Below, one piece after another: positions 36,040 through 48,300 of a stretch of DNA of 64,000 nt. Both the position numbers and the translations under genes were made by a program. A model generated the notes under the pieces. That model made no database searches and was not told the origin of the DNA. It was given only the letters and a program-made list of their open reading frames with translations. This DNA comes from Syngnathus acus (lineage: Eukaryota; Chordata; Actinopteri; Syngnathiformes; Syngnathidae): assembly GCF_901709675.1 (NCBI RefSeq), contig NC_051092.1, positions 11,426,491-11,490,490 of the forward strand, given 5' to 3'. The first letter of the stretch is position 1. The number at the start of each line of letters is the position of its first letter.

Positions 36040-36327
36040 TTTGTTCCGCCTCCTCCAGCGTCCACCTCACCCCACCCCACATCCCCCGCTCCTCCCCGGG
36101 CCCTACACGCTGCCTCCTCCCCCGGCCAACCCTTACTAGATGACAGTCGTACCATCCGGTGCTTCTCCTCCACTATACCAGTCGGATCCTAACGCGAACG
36201 ACGCCCTGCCAGTAGTCCGGGCAGGCGACGTTCCTCCGAAGCGATCGGCTCGACCTGGCTATGTGGAACCAGCAGCGGGACGCTTAGACCGATTCCTACG
36301 TATCTTTCTTTCTCCGTGTGACCGAGG
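36040..36327 (+). promoter_or_regulatory. DENND5B promoter / 5' UTR
   Basis: This is a GC-rich stretch directly upstream of the DENND5B start. It has C-rich blocks such as CACCCCACCCCACATCCCCC that could serve SP1/KLF factors. No TATA box is seen. The transcription start is not determined. Confidence 0.45.
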
Positions 36328-39300
36328 ATGAGCACCATCGCGGCGGCTACCGGATCGGCTTCTTGCCGCTTCGCCCACTACTTCGTCGTGTGTGGACTGG
36401 ACCCGGAGACGGGCCTGGAGCCGGACGATGGAGCAGGTAGCAAAACAAATACTCGACAAGCCTCTAAATGTCAATATATGTGTGTTTTAGAGGAGAATAT
36501 GGTCAATTTGGTGTGTTTAATGTCGTTGTTTACAAGTATGAGATCCACTCGGAAGCCTGTCAGCTCAATTTTAATATCCACTTTTTATTTTTTTTATTAA
36601 ATAAATATCATCCACTACTCTGAAGGCACATCTAATAAAATACTGGGGCCTTCATTTTAAATATATTTCAGCATAACTCGCCAAAAGAAAGACATAAACT
36701 GACATTCGACCAGCATCCTATTGTGTTTAGCCCATCATCATTATTCAGCACAATATTTAGGTGCATCATTCACAAGATAGTTTTTCTTAATATTAGCCTG
36801 ATTTTTTCCACCTTCGTCATATTCCAATCCTAAAAAAAATCTTAATTTCCCTAAATTTTTGACCATCATACAAAAAAAAAAAAAAAATCCTATTTTGGTG
36901 ACATTATCCAGACTTAAGGGAAGGTGTTATTGTGATTGATTGTGTAAGATGTCCAAGGGGTTGTCATGGCAATAACAATCGACGCAGGGAGATGCTCTTC
37001 TCTTGTGAAGGGGGCCATTAGGCTTTTATTTACAGATGGAGCAAAGAGAAATGGGAAGATTTCAGTTGTTTTTGTCCTCGATGTTGACAGTGAACCGTGG
37101 CGTAGACAAATTCTGTCTGGAACATCAAACGTCATGTCTTGGTGTGAATTGTGGAAAAAAACAATAGCCCTCCGTCACTATGATATTAAATGCGACACTA
37201 GTCTGGCAAGGGATGGAAGGAATAACCCTGCTGATGTTAAAGCTGCCAATGATTTTTTGTCTTCTAACTAACTGCATCGCCTTTAATCGCTGGCTTCCCA
37301 CTGAGAGGGTGACCGCTCCGCTGCTTGGGTGCTTGCGGCGATCGCTGTCAATCTGCTTATGTAACAACAGGCCATCGCCTCGCCACTGCAGCAGAAGCGG
37401 CAGCAGGATATGCTCCTTCAAGGGATTTCCTGCCTTCATGGGAACGTTGGGCCTTAAGCCGCAACCGAGCAGGAGAGTTAGTCATACATTCTTATCTCAC
37501 ACCCCTAACTGTGAAAATTATAAGTTGATCAAAATAAATCAACAGTCAACATAATGTATAAACCTGGCAACAAAGGTGAGTATACCTATAGGTGAAAATG
37601 TTTGTGTGAAAAGTGAATTTTTTTTCATTCATTTTTATTCAACAGTACAACAAATGTAGAACATTTTACTCAGCTAGCACAATATTATTTCCTTGCCTTG
37701 TCAAATGCAGCCAGTCAGGAACAAGATTGTTTATCACAAAATAATTCACTTGAAGGGAAGTCTAACCTGTTGCTCTTTGAATTCTTCATATACATAATTC
37801 CAGACATTAGTCATCAGTGCCATCTTGGATATGTTTTTATCAAGTGGCTTTGTAACACACCTCATAGACAGGTTTGGTGCGTGTCTGTCAGCCATGTAGA
37901 CAAAATAATTCCAGTAAAGTATCAATTTCGCTGGCAAGGTACCTTAATCCTTTTTTTGGTACTGGTAGCGTTAAGTCAGCCTGGACTAACTCTCCCTCGT
38001 TTGAAATACAGCATTACTCATGTCATTTAATGGTCCTTGCATCTCTAATGTACCGAGTTTATGTCATATCTAATTATCTGTACTCTTCGCTCTTGTGCTG
38101 TACTGTACAGCAGGAGTTTTTTCTGATGATGACATTATCTGTGTTTCCTTTTGGGGAGTATGAGGACTGATCTCATGTCATGAAAAGGATTTACACATTA
38201 TACATATTTGACATATTATGGCTATTCATTAATTTGGAGTTTGAAAATGTAAAATTGTCATTTTCCATGTCTGTGAAAACAGAGGACATCCATGTGTGTG
38301 TGTGTGTGTGTGTGTTCAATGGCTTGTTAAATTTGTTGTTTCGCACCATGAGACTAGACAGCTGCTGAATGTGCAGGATTGGGATTAAGATTTGTTTTGA
38401 CAACATTGTCCATGGATTTTCTCAGTAAACTAATTGGATGCAATACGCATCAATGCGTCCAAGGGTACTGTACTTAAATCTAGTGTCAGTTTTAGGGTTA
38501 ACTTCATCAGGAAGTGAAAAAGCAGCTTGACCCAAGCTTGCCTCGAAACTGTACAAGTGAGTCTCTTCATTCTGCCAGTCATGTTTTTCGAGAGGCAAAG
38601 TATCCTTTAAAAGGTGTGTTTAGTGTGTGGGTGGGGCAAAACTATACATAAAAAAAGATTTTTAGATTGTAATCTGTTCCAGGTAGGTAACCTCCAAATA
38701 AACAATTTCCTGTATAGTACACTAAAACTGTCCTCAAAGATTAAAAAAAGATTTAAATAAAAACACCTTGAAATTTATATGGTGATTTGTGAATAAGTCA
38801 AAACTATGTAGTAATTACCCATTTTACATTCTTTTTTATATGATAAATCTACAAAACTGACTACTATTTAGTGTTTGACATTTTAATCCATCGATTGTTG
38901 GAACTCCTAAACTGAAATGATTCTACATAAACAAGACTTCTCAACGATTTATGTATGTTGAGACGTTTGAGCTCTCGAATGTGAGTCAATAGAGAATTGC
39001 CAAGCACCCAGGAACAATCTGCTGTTGTTGGTTCCTCAATGCGGTGCAGTGTGTTGTGCAGCCTAATCAAATTTCACATGACGCTGCCCGTTGGAATGCC
39101 GCCTGGCTGAGGCTTCAGCTTCGACCCGTTCGCTCGGTCATGACGGTCATGGGGGGGGTGCTTGAAGGGGAATGACGAGGACTCCCTGACCCCACAAAAC
39201 AAAACCACAAAATAGTTTAAATAAGAAATTGTCAGAAAAATAAATGCCCTAGTAAAATACAGATTCCTGCCAAAAAATCGAATGGAGTACTTCCCACTAC

Positions 39301-42300
39301 TGTCTGGCTATAAGTTCGAAGCAGCTGATGCCGGCTGCTATTTTAATCTCCTTCACTTGATATGTGTGTCCTCATCTGCTCAAGTGTTAATACACGGGCG
39401 AGTCATTCTTTTGCAGCTGCCGTTCAGTCAAACCTTAAGTTTCCTTTGGAGGACCATTATGACTGTCAACCCAAATAAATGTATGAACTTCTCATATTAT
39501 TCTGTACATTAAAGGCTACATAACAAACTGATAAATAACTCGTTTTGAAATTGGAGACTAGTAAGAACTGTTCAAATTTAAAAAAAAGATTAATGGTAAT
39601 AAAATTTACGAGTAACATCTCTATTTTGTAAAAGTGAAGGGAATTTGCAATTTTAGTATTGCCAATTTTAGTATTCAAGTTGATGTACAATTTGTCGGCA
39701 TGGGCTAAATATAATTACACTGCGGGCCAAATTTGGCCCGTGGGCCAGAGTTTGACTTCCCTGCTTTAAACACAAGTAATTGCAGAAGACTTATCTGGCT
39801 CTTTGCTCACCGCCCATCCATTTTCAATGCCACTTATCATGTTCAGGGTGACGGGGTGCTGGAGTCTATTCCATCTGACTGACCTACAAACGGTGAACTA
39901 CACCCTGAACCAGTTGCTAATCAGTTGCAGGGCACATTTAGGTTATTTGGGTTCAATTCAGTTCCTTACTTGCTTTTTTTTGCACACTTTCATGACAGGG
40001 CGATTTTCTCTTCCGGGCTTCTGACAGTCACCATTTGTAACATGGAGATTCGAGTGCAACCACTAAAGAAGCATGATTTTGACACGTGTTCTTGCAATGT
40101 TCACTTTCCGTCTATTGTGCATCAGTTGAAACAAATTTTCTCTCAATTGATTTTCAGGAGAGAGCTTTGAGCAGAGCCCCATTCACCGCTCCTTCAAATC
40201 TAGGGTTCTGGTCCACTACCCCGAGAGCACAGACAGGAACCCCTTCAATAAGGATGCAGTCAACACGGTGAGAATGTAGAATTAGTTCAACTAGTAAGGA
40301 GGACTTTTCTGGTTAAAAATGAATACCAGTGGTTTAAATCGGTGTGATGTTTATGCAAATGACAAAATACAAATAGTTTGGCTGCAGATGAAATACTGTG
40401 TAAACAAAACAATGTTTGACTTTATTTTTGAATATGTTTATTGTTGTAATGAAGAAAAAACAGATCAGATAAAAGCTTAGATTGTCATCTCCTGTCTTTT
40501 CTTTCTTCAACTTTCAGTGACAGGTAGAATTTCAGTTAATTGGTCCAAATGTTATCATTTACTGCAAATAGTGTATCTTCAGTCAATTTTGTATGCCAGC
40601 TTCGTATAGTATAGTGAAATGCAGAATTACAGTTAATTAGTCAGATTTTTTTCAAAATGAAAGATAATGTACTTTTGTTTAGCTTTCTATGACAGCAACA
40701 TATCCTGACAGGCTAAATTGAGGTTAAATGGTCAGAAAATTATTTACTACAAATAATTGACTTTGAATGGTGACATGTAGTGACAGTTGGAATTTTAGTT
40801 GATGAATCCAGAAATGATTAATTTACTACAAATGATTTTTATCAGGCGCAACTAATTTGTTTCCATTTTTGCAAGGCACCACTCACTGTACTGTATGCAA
40901 CTGTTGCGAAACTGTTCCATTTTTGTCACTGTTGTCATTCTCCCTCTGCGTCATCAGCTCTGTATGCCGAGGGGTCTTTCTTTCCGGACTCAGGCCGACC
41001 GCCTGGAGTCTCACTTCCACTCCTTCACCATCGGATTTGAGGACGGCTCGCGCTCCTACGGCTTTGTCCACACCTTTTACGAGGAGGTGACAGGTGCGCA
41101 GATCATCACAGCCATGCAGACCCTTCACAGGATGCACCACGTGGAGCATCACTCCGCTTCCTCTTCTTCCGCCCCCTCGTCCGCTTCCTCTCCCTCCACT
41201 TCGAGCATGGACTCGCTGGGGAGCAGCCTGGATGAGTCTGACGGCGAGTCTCTAGCGGCCGGCAACGCCGCCGCCACCTGTCTGGGTTGCGCCGGCTCCT
41301 TCGACCCGTCTCATGACACGCTGTACGTGTCCAAAGCCCTCTGCCTCCTCACGCCGCTCCCCTTCCTCGGAGCGTCTCGCCACTTCCTGTCTCAGCTTCA
41401 CCAGGCCGTCGCCTCTCAAACGGCGCCACCTCTCCCGCTGGAAAGCTACATTCACAACATCCTCTATGAGGTGCCCCTACCGCCGCCCGGCCGCTCGCTG
41501 AGGTTTCACGGCGTGCAGGGCCCCATCTTGTGTCAACGGCCCGGCCCCGGTGAGCTTCCTCTCGGGGAGTATCCTCTGAGGGAAGCCTTCTCCTTGCTTG
41601 GCGTGGACAACATGGTGCAGCTGCTTACATGCTCCCTCCTGGAGACGCAAATCCTGCTCTACTCTCAAGGTATGAAAATCTTCTTTCGAACCATAAGTGT
41701 GTCTTCACTGCTGATCTTCCTCCTCAGACTACCAGCGCTTGATGACAGTGGCGGAGGGCATCACGACATTGTTATTCCCCTTCCAGTGGCAGCACATCTA
41801 CCTTCCCATCATTTCTACACCTTTACACCACCTCCTGGACGCTCCTGTACCTTTCCTAATGGGCATCCAACGCAGGGATGGCGCTCAGCGAGCCTCCCTC
41901 CAACTGCCTCATGAGGTGTGAAATTCTGGATTTTGAAATCATTTGGTCAATGAGCGCCACTGTGATGCAGACACAACATCTTCAAAAATTAGCAGCTAAC
42001 AATTTACTTGGGTTGACATTTGATTTGTTTACAAGCCACTAAAAAGTCTCTTTTACTTGATACTGTATTTCCACTTTAAGCAACATTTGAGATCTTGCGC
42101 AATATTCCCTCTTGAACCAGATCTTTGTGTATTTTCTGCTGTACCCCGCTCACTAATCCAGTCAATCGTGCAACATCACTGCATGCTGTGTGAAGATCTC
42201 GACCCAGCCTCTTTTAAAGTTGCCCTAGAAAGAAGGCAACCGAGTCGCTTGGGGGCATGGATGAAAGGCTGCAGTGTATGAGCATGGGAGATAGTGAATA

Positions 42301-45300
42301 ATTCATGTGACTTAATCATCACATTGTTTTTCCATGCAATTTGATGACACGGGGTGGGAAACAACCTTCAAAACGAACCAGGAAGTGAAGAGAGTAGGAG
42401 GATGAAGCTGAGTCAGGCTGGATCAACGTGTACCTTCCAATCGTCCCCCCTGAGGCATTAATCTGACTGTCAGAGGTCGCTGCTCAAGGTTGTGTGGCTA
42501 CTGACTAAGCTGCGCTACTTCGACTGTGATATTTCCCTGGCTATATCTGCACAATGATTTCAGGTCAAGAAATGCAGTTTTGCAAAGATAATAATTAATA
42601 GTGCCTATCTGAGATAGTCAACATTTTACAAATAGCTCTCAGAGGTTCTCTCAAGAGGTTCTGGAATCACAATAAAATGCTGCTAAGTCGATCTAACATT
42701 TAGATACAAGGAACGGGTCAAAATGAACAAATTAGAGTAATTACTAGCTATAACGTTTGGATATGAAAAAAAGCTTTAACTTTGTAGATGAAAAAGCTTA
42801 GCAATATCAGAATGAATAGCTAATAGACAAAAAAGGACAACATTGTCTCTGCAATAGAGAATTTTATTCCAATATAAAACTCATGATTTCGGATATGTAA
42901 TCAATTCACAAAAGTACAAAAAAAACTCGCTTAGCATGTTCGTCTTAATAGTATTCAGGCTTGGGTTTGAATCTCGGCTTTTGCTGTGTTGGCATGTTCT
43001 CTGCTTGCTTGGGATTTCCATAAAACATTTTTTATTTCATTTGAATCTTAAGGTGCAAATGCTTGTTTCTTGGCGGTAATGAATGTAATTTTGTGCAGTG
43101 CTGGCGGTCTCTTCTTTCTCTTGCTGCAAAAGCTCAGCTCATCCTCTTTCGGGTTTCAAAGTGACAAGAACCAATTGAGCGGATGGAAATCTTGATCTGG
43201 GATCTTAATTGAATGTTTCCAGCTCTTCCAGTTTGCCTCCAAGATATGAAGGACTGCATAGTTTCATGCAATTTTAATTATCTGATGGGAGAGGTGATTG
43301 AATTTTTGTTTCCCCCTGCATAGGCCAACCTTTGCTTCGTGGACATTGACAACCACTGCGTGGACCCTCCAGAGGGTCTCCCTCCCTTTCCGGACCAAGC
43401 TGAGCTAGTGCGGGAACTGAGCGACATTCTGCAGCATTTTGGGGTCCCCCTGCAGGGAAGTGCCCTCACAAAGCCCACCCCGGCCTCCCCTCAACTGAGC
43501 AGCCTAGTCCTGGAGGATCTGATGGAGGACAGAAGGAACGGGAACCTCAGGGGAGAAGAGCTGGAAGCGTTAGAGAGGCTGCAGGCTCTGGCTTGGAGGT
43601 GCGGAGGAGACAAGTTATCAGGCCAAGAGAAGACGCTGGGGCGCGTATTGGAGGAAGAAGAGAAGGCTTTGAGTGATGCGAAGATGAACATTCAACTAAG
43701 GGAGGTGTTTGCCGGACGATTCGCTACAATGTTTGGCCGCTATGAGGAGTTCGTCATCCACAGTGCACACGATTTAGATTCCTGGATGAGTAATCGAGAG
43801 GGAACGTTCAACTTCGACAAGGTAAAGTGAACCTTTGTTGGGTTTTTTATTTTGCATTTTTTTCCCCCCAGGAATATTCTAGAAGAGATTCAAGTCAAGT
43901 CAAATTTGTTTATATTTTTCAACAAAAAAAAACAACTGAAAATGGACATTGATGTAATTATGTACTACTAAAATTTTGAAGGTGATTTGTACATATATTT
44001 TCTCTGCATCTTAAATGGAGACCTTCTTCTATTATGCTGCATCTTTTCTCAATAGATGTCAGAATGAACTGTGGAATAGCATGGAACCACTTTACTTGGA
44101 ACCTCTATCGTTGGACTTAATTCCCCCCCGCCCCACAGGGAATGAGAGAAACAAAAGGTGTTCGTTTATTCTCTGGAATAAAGCACGAATGGAGTATCCA
44201 GGTCCACATTAAAGTTCAGAAACTAAGCGGACTTGCCAGGTTATCAGAGAGCTTTGGATTACTGACAAAAATAACTTAAGGACACAAATGACTCCAAGGT
44301 TTGGCAGTCGTCTAGTTGAGGCTGGTGCGGCTTCCCCTTATGTGCATCTAATTGGACATATTAGCTGGAGGTCATGAAGTGCACCAGCCAGCAGAGCAAA
44401 CCTTTACTTATCTTTGTACTTTCCCACCCACGCTTTTTTACTGTTTGTTCTTCACCGTGTGAAATTGTTTTGTACTATTTACAGCATTTTAGCAGTCATG
44501 TTTCCTGGCAGATAATAATGCGATTTTTTAATGTGTGCGCCTCTAGTAAATCGAAGCACCTCACAATAGCTCGGTTAAATTGCCTAAAATTGCATTAACT
44601 AGCATGGAATGCTTTTCAAATTTTTTTTTTTGGTGCTGTTTGTTTTGGATTCTTTTTATCCAACATGGAGTGAGCTGATAGTATATATAGGTGAAACTTG
44701 GGCCTACAGACAAAAATGTGAGATTCTCCCACAAAATAATTGAAAAAAAAATGTAAATTGTTTTTTGCCACGTTGCATAATCATGAATTGGCAGTTTTGT
44801 TGTCCAAAGTAATGGAGAAAAAGTGATTTTGAAAATGCCAAATATTCCTGTGTGAGTTTTGATGTGTGCCTTGGCTCAATATAGTTATATATATTAATGT
44901 AATATTGATCATCAATATGTCAATTTTAATTTTATTTAAGAAGTAGCATCTCATTCAACATTATTTCCTTGTGGACCTTCCGTATTCCAGGGTGCCTTCC
45001 TCTCAGCTCAGCCTGTGACCCACTTGCATTTCCTATCCCGCTTCCTGGAGACGTCTATGTTTTCATCTTTTGCCGACGGCAAGGTGATCTCTCGCTGGGC
45101 TGACCGCGAGCCACTGCAACAGCTCTTTGACAGCCGCCTGGAAAGGGAGCGACTCTACGACACGGACCAGGCCGAGTCTCCCGGGAGTCGCTACAGGAAA
45201 TGCTCCACGCTCTTTGAATCAGGTACCCTGGAAATGCATAATGACAACATCAAAACGTATTTTGTCGTTTTTGCCACGGGTTGTCATGCAGCAAAGGTCA

Positions 45301-48300
45301 CACTTCTTGGTCCCGCCTCTTTCATGGACGTACACAGACGAAACGTACAATATTTTCTACACATGAATTTACAATGTGTTTGTAAGGCGTGTTTTAAGAT
45401 TTACGTAGCTTGTATTTGTTATGTAGTCGATTGCAATTTTAAATACATTCGTAGATAAATCATTGCATTTACATGAAATTTGCTAACAAGATGCACTCAT
45501 TATTCATTTAAATATCAATCAAGAAAAATGTTTAAGAAAGGAGAAAAAAAACATGTTTAATCAGAGTTACCCATCTGGTTTGTGTTCAGTTGATGATTCT
45601 CTGCAGCATTATTGCGCACAAGAACATCAAACCGAATAAAACATTTCTTGTATGAATATCAAAGTCAATTTCCATAAAAGGCAAAACGAGTGCAGGAATA
45701 AGGCTGCTTAGAGGGGGCGGGGTGCGGACGGAAGAGCATTAAAGATGGGGGTGCGTGCATCAAAGAATGTGGTGGGGGATGAGCTGCTTTTGTGTCCCTT
45801 CTTCCAGTCTGCTCATTTAGCTCTTTTGAATGTATGACGAATATATGACGGCGCCACCATCGCTGTGTGTTTGCCCTTCTTTACATAATATGTCAGAAAA
45901 CCTGGGTATATATACACTCATTGTGTTGTGTTTTTTATTTATTTAATTTGAACTTGAGTTCGTATTAGAATGGCATCTTTTATGAACAGGCCTTTGTTTC
46001 TCCTCTAAGTAACAAGCACCGTTGTGTTTCCATGACTGTATGTAAACTTTGTGTCCATGCATGCAGCTCAGGCCATCGAGCGCAGGCTGCTGAAGGCCGA
46101 CCACACCGCCATACACCCACACCTCCTGGACATGAGGATCGGCCAGGGTCGCCACCAGCCGGGCTACTTTCCCAAGCTGCAGGCAGATGTCCTCATACAC
46201 TCCCAAAGCACCAAGTGAGTCTTTCATCCCGGGTTGACGAACAATGTCTAAAGCAGATGGTGTCATACAAAGGGGAGGATGACGTTATCAGTCAGAAAAT
46301 GAATAGTGAACCACAGATTCTCACGGGGGATCACTGGGCTTGATTCTAGCCACGCGCAAAAAATCTGGACGAATTAAATGTACTGTATGATAATAATAAA
46401 TTATTATTAATAATAAATTATTATTATTATGTGTTATGTATTAAAGAACAAGTCACTTTACAGGATAGCATAGTTACAGTAATAATAAACTTTCAGGCAA
46501 CTTATACTTTAACACACATGGAACATCAACACATACAAACTAAAAAAAAAATTGCTTGAAAATCGACAGTATATCAATGGCGCAAACGCCGAACCATAAT
46601 AATGTATAGTTTATAGCCGGGGCTCACTGTATTACAGTTTGGATTCAAGGCACACTTCCAAATCGGGGTTACGAATCAGCTTGATTGTCTTTTTGTGGAT
46701 TGTAAATGGACTGCTTTTATATTGCACTTGGCTTGCTTCAATGGAGTCAGTCACAGCTCTTTCTGCTACAGCTCTTTCTGCCATGATTAACGCTGATGGC
46801 ATAAAGTAAACTCATTTGCACACTGCAGTAGATGACACTCACACTTACACTCTTTCAAGAGAAGAGTGCTAGTTGCTTGCAGCAAGTGCTATTTACATCA
46901 TACAAAACAATACCAAAATTCTCTAGTCAACTAATGTTTAATCAAAGTAAATCTTTCTAGGATTTTTTTCTGAATCTCTCTAATAATAATAATAATAATA
47001 ATAATAATATACAGATTTACAAAATCAAAGAGTTTTTAAATCAGCATGAAAAATATCTTTGGAGACTCATAAAGCTATCTCTGATTAAAATTTGCTATTG
47101 AGGAGTGTTAGAACTCACTTTACACAAGGATGGTATTTTTGGAATATTTGGTGCCTGCAATTTCTTCAGTGCAAAATGTGTGTTTACGTCCAGGCGGTCC
47201 AGTCGTGTCACAGCATCACGCAGATCCGATTCCTGGAGGACATCAGCAGAGCCTGATGCTGAACAAAGACAGGTGCTTTGTCTGCCGTTCAAACACAAGT
47301 CCGTACAAAAACACGCTTCCCTTATGTCTTGGTTGATTTTGGTTCCCTCTGCAGAAGCACCCATTGGTAAGAAAACACCTTAACCATCTTAAATTTCTGG
47401 ACCTTTCGCCTCAAGTCATCGCTCAGACGCACAGAGAGTTTGTTCAAGGGCTGCTGAACGAGTGTCGACTGAAGGTGAGATTCTCTTGATAGTCTACAAA
47501 AGTCATTATCTCTGCTAGGTGGTGTTTGGAATCTTTGAGTAATGCAGGAAAACAATGGCTTGCATGCTAGTAGAGGACATTGCATCATCCATTTCAGCGG
47601 CAGAATTCGTGCACTAATCCAAGAATTCAATTAGCCAGTCCTCAATGAGAATTTTTACAATGTCTTTACTTACTGTTAAAAAAATTAATTACGGTCAGCA
47701 TTCAGTCCGTTTGACAATTGATTCTGAATTGGTCTATTGCGTTTCAATTCTCTCTACTCTTCTAGACCAAACGTATGTTGATGGAGAGGATGGGGAAGGA
47801 GAATGTGGACGTGGGTCAGGGGGAGGTCAATATCACCGGCCTGCAGGAGAACACTCTGATTCACGGTCTGTGCGACCTACTGGAGAGAACCTGGGGCCAC
47901 GGTCTGCAGATGAAACAGGTCAGATCCTGCATCCTCACGTCAACCAAATGAAAATGTTTTCAGGGCACTAACAGATGTGTGTTGGGATGTTTAAACAGGG
48001 AAAGTCAGCTCTGTGGTCGCATCTGCTTCATTACCAAGCGGCTTTAGAGAAAACAGAGGTGCCTGCTGAATCTCCAGGTAAGAGAGATTAGAATGAAGCA
48101 TTAGACATCATCTAGTGTAGTCCAAGGTTCCTTTTATCCCTGCGTGAGATTCAGTCAGTTTTGATTCTGTCAAATATATCCAGGCACAGAGCAGAGAACA
48201 CATGACGATGGCGCTGTCCTTCAAAAAGGATCCTTGGTACAAGATATGAGGTTAGTAACAATATGTTTGAATAGTATAATCACTTGGAAAAGAGATGGAA

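Larger units (their letters stand above)
33171..36327. other. ARMC10 to DENND5B spacer
   Basis: No coding sequence is supported. The first part is probably ARMC10 3' UTR; a clear AATAAA is at 35502-35507, 2.3 kb downstream, so an earlier unseen signal is possible. The stretch contains a degenerate T-rich tandem array (34130-34900), a hAT-like MITE (35557-35880) and a GC- and CT-rich DENND5B promoter region (36040-36327). It is also where a block of human 7q22 genes meets a block of human 12p11 genes. Confidence 0.6.
36437..40157 (+). other. DENND5B intron 1
   Basis: This 3.7-kb intron is the longest of the gene. It contains a GC-richer island (about 37270-37470) in AT-rich surroundings, a (TG)n run at 38292-38315, a decayed hAT-like MITE copy at 39447-39765 and a teleost repeat piece at 39811-39949. 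No supported coding exon was found. Confidence 0.6.
45223..47193 (+). other. DENND5B introns 6 and 7 (around exon 46067-46214)
   Basis: Apart from exon 7 (46067-46214) I see no coding sequence. Two AT-rich TAA/ATT simple-repeat patches occur at 46389-46430 and 46981-47009. Confidence 0.5.

Noticed and set aside
36966-37554. Open frames in DENND5B intron 1
   Set aside because: No domain and no phase-compatible splice sites; exon 1 to exon 2 joins perfectly without them.
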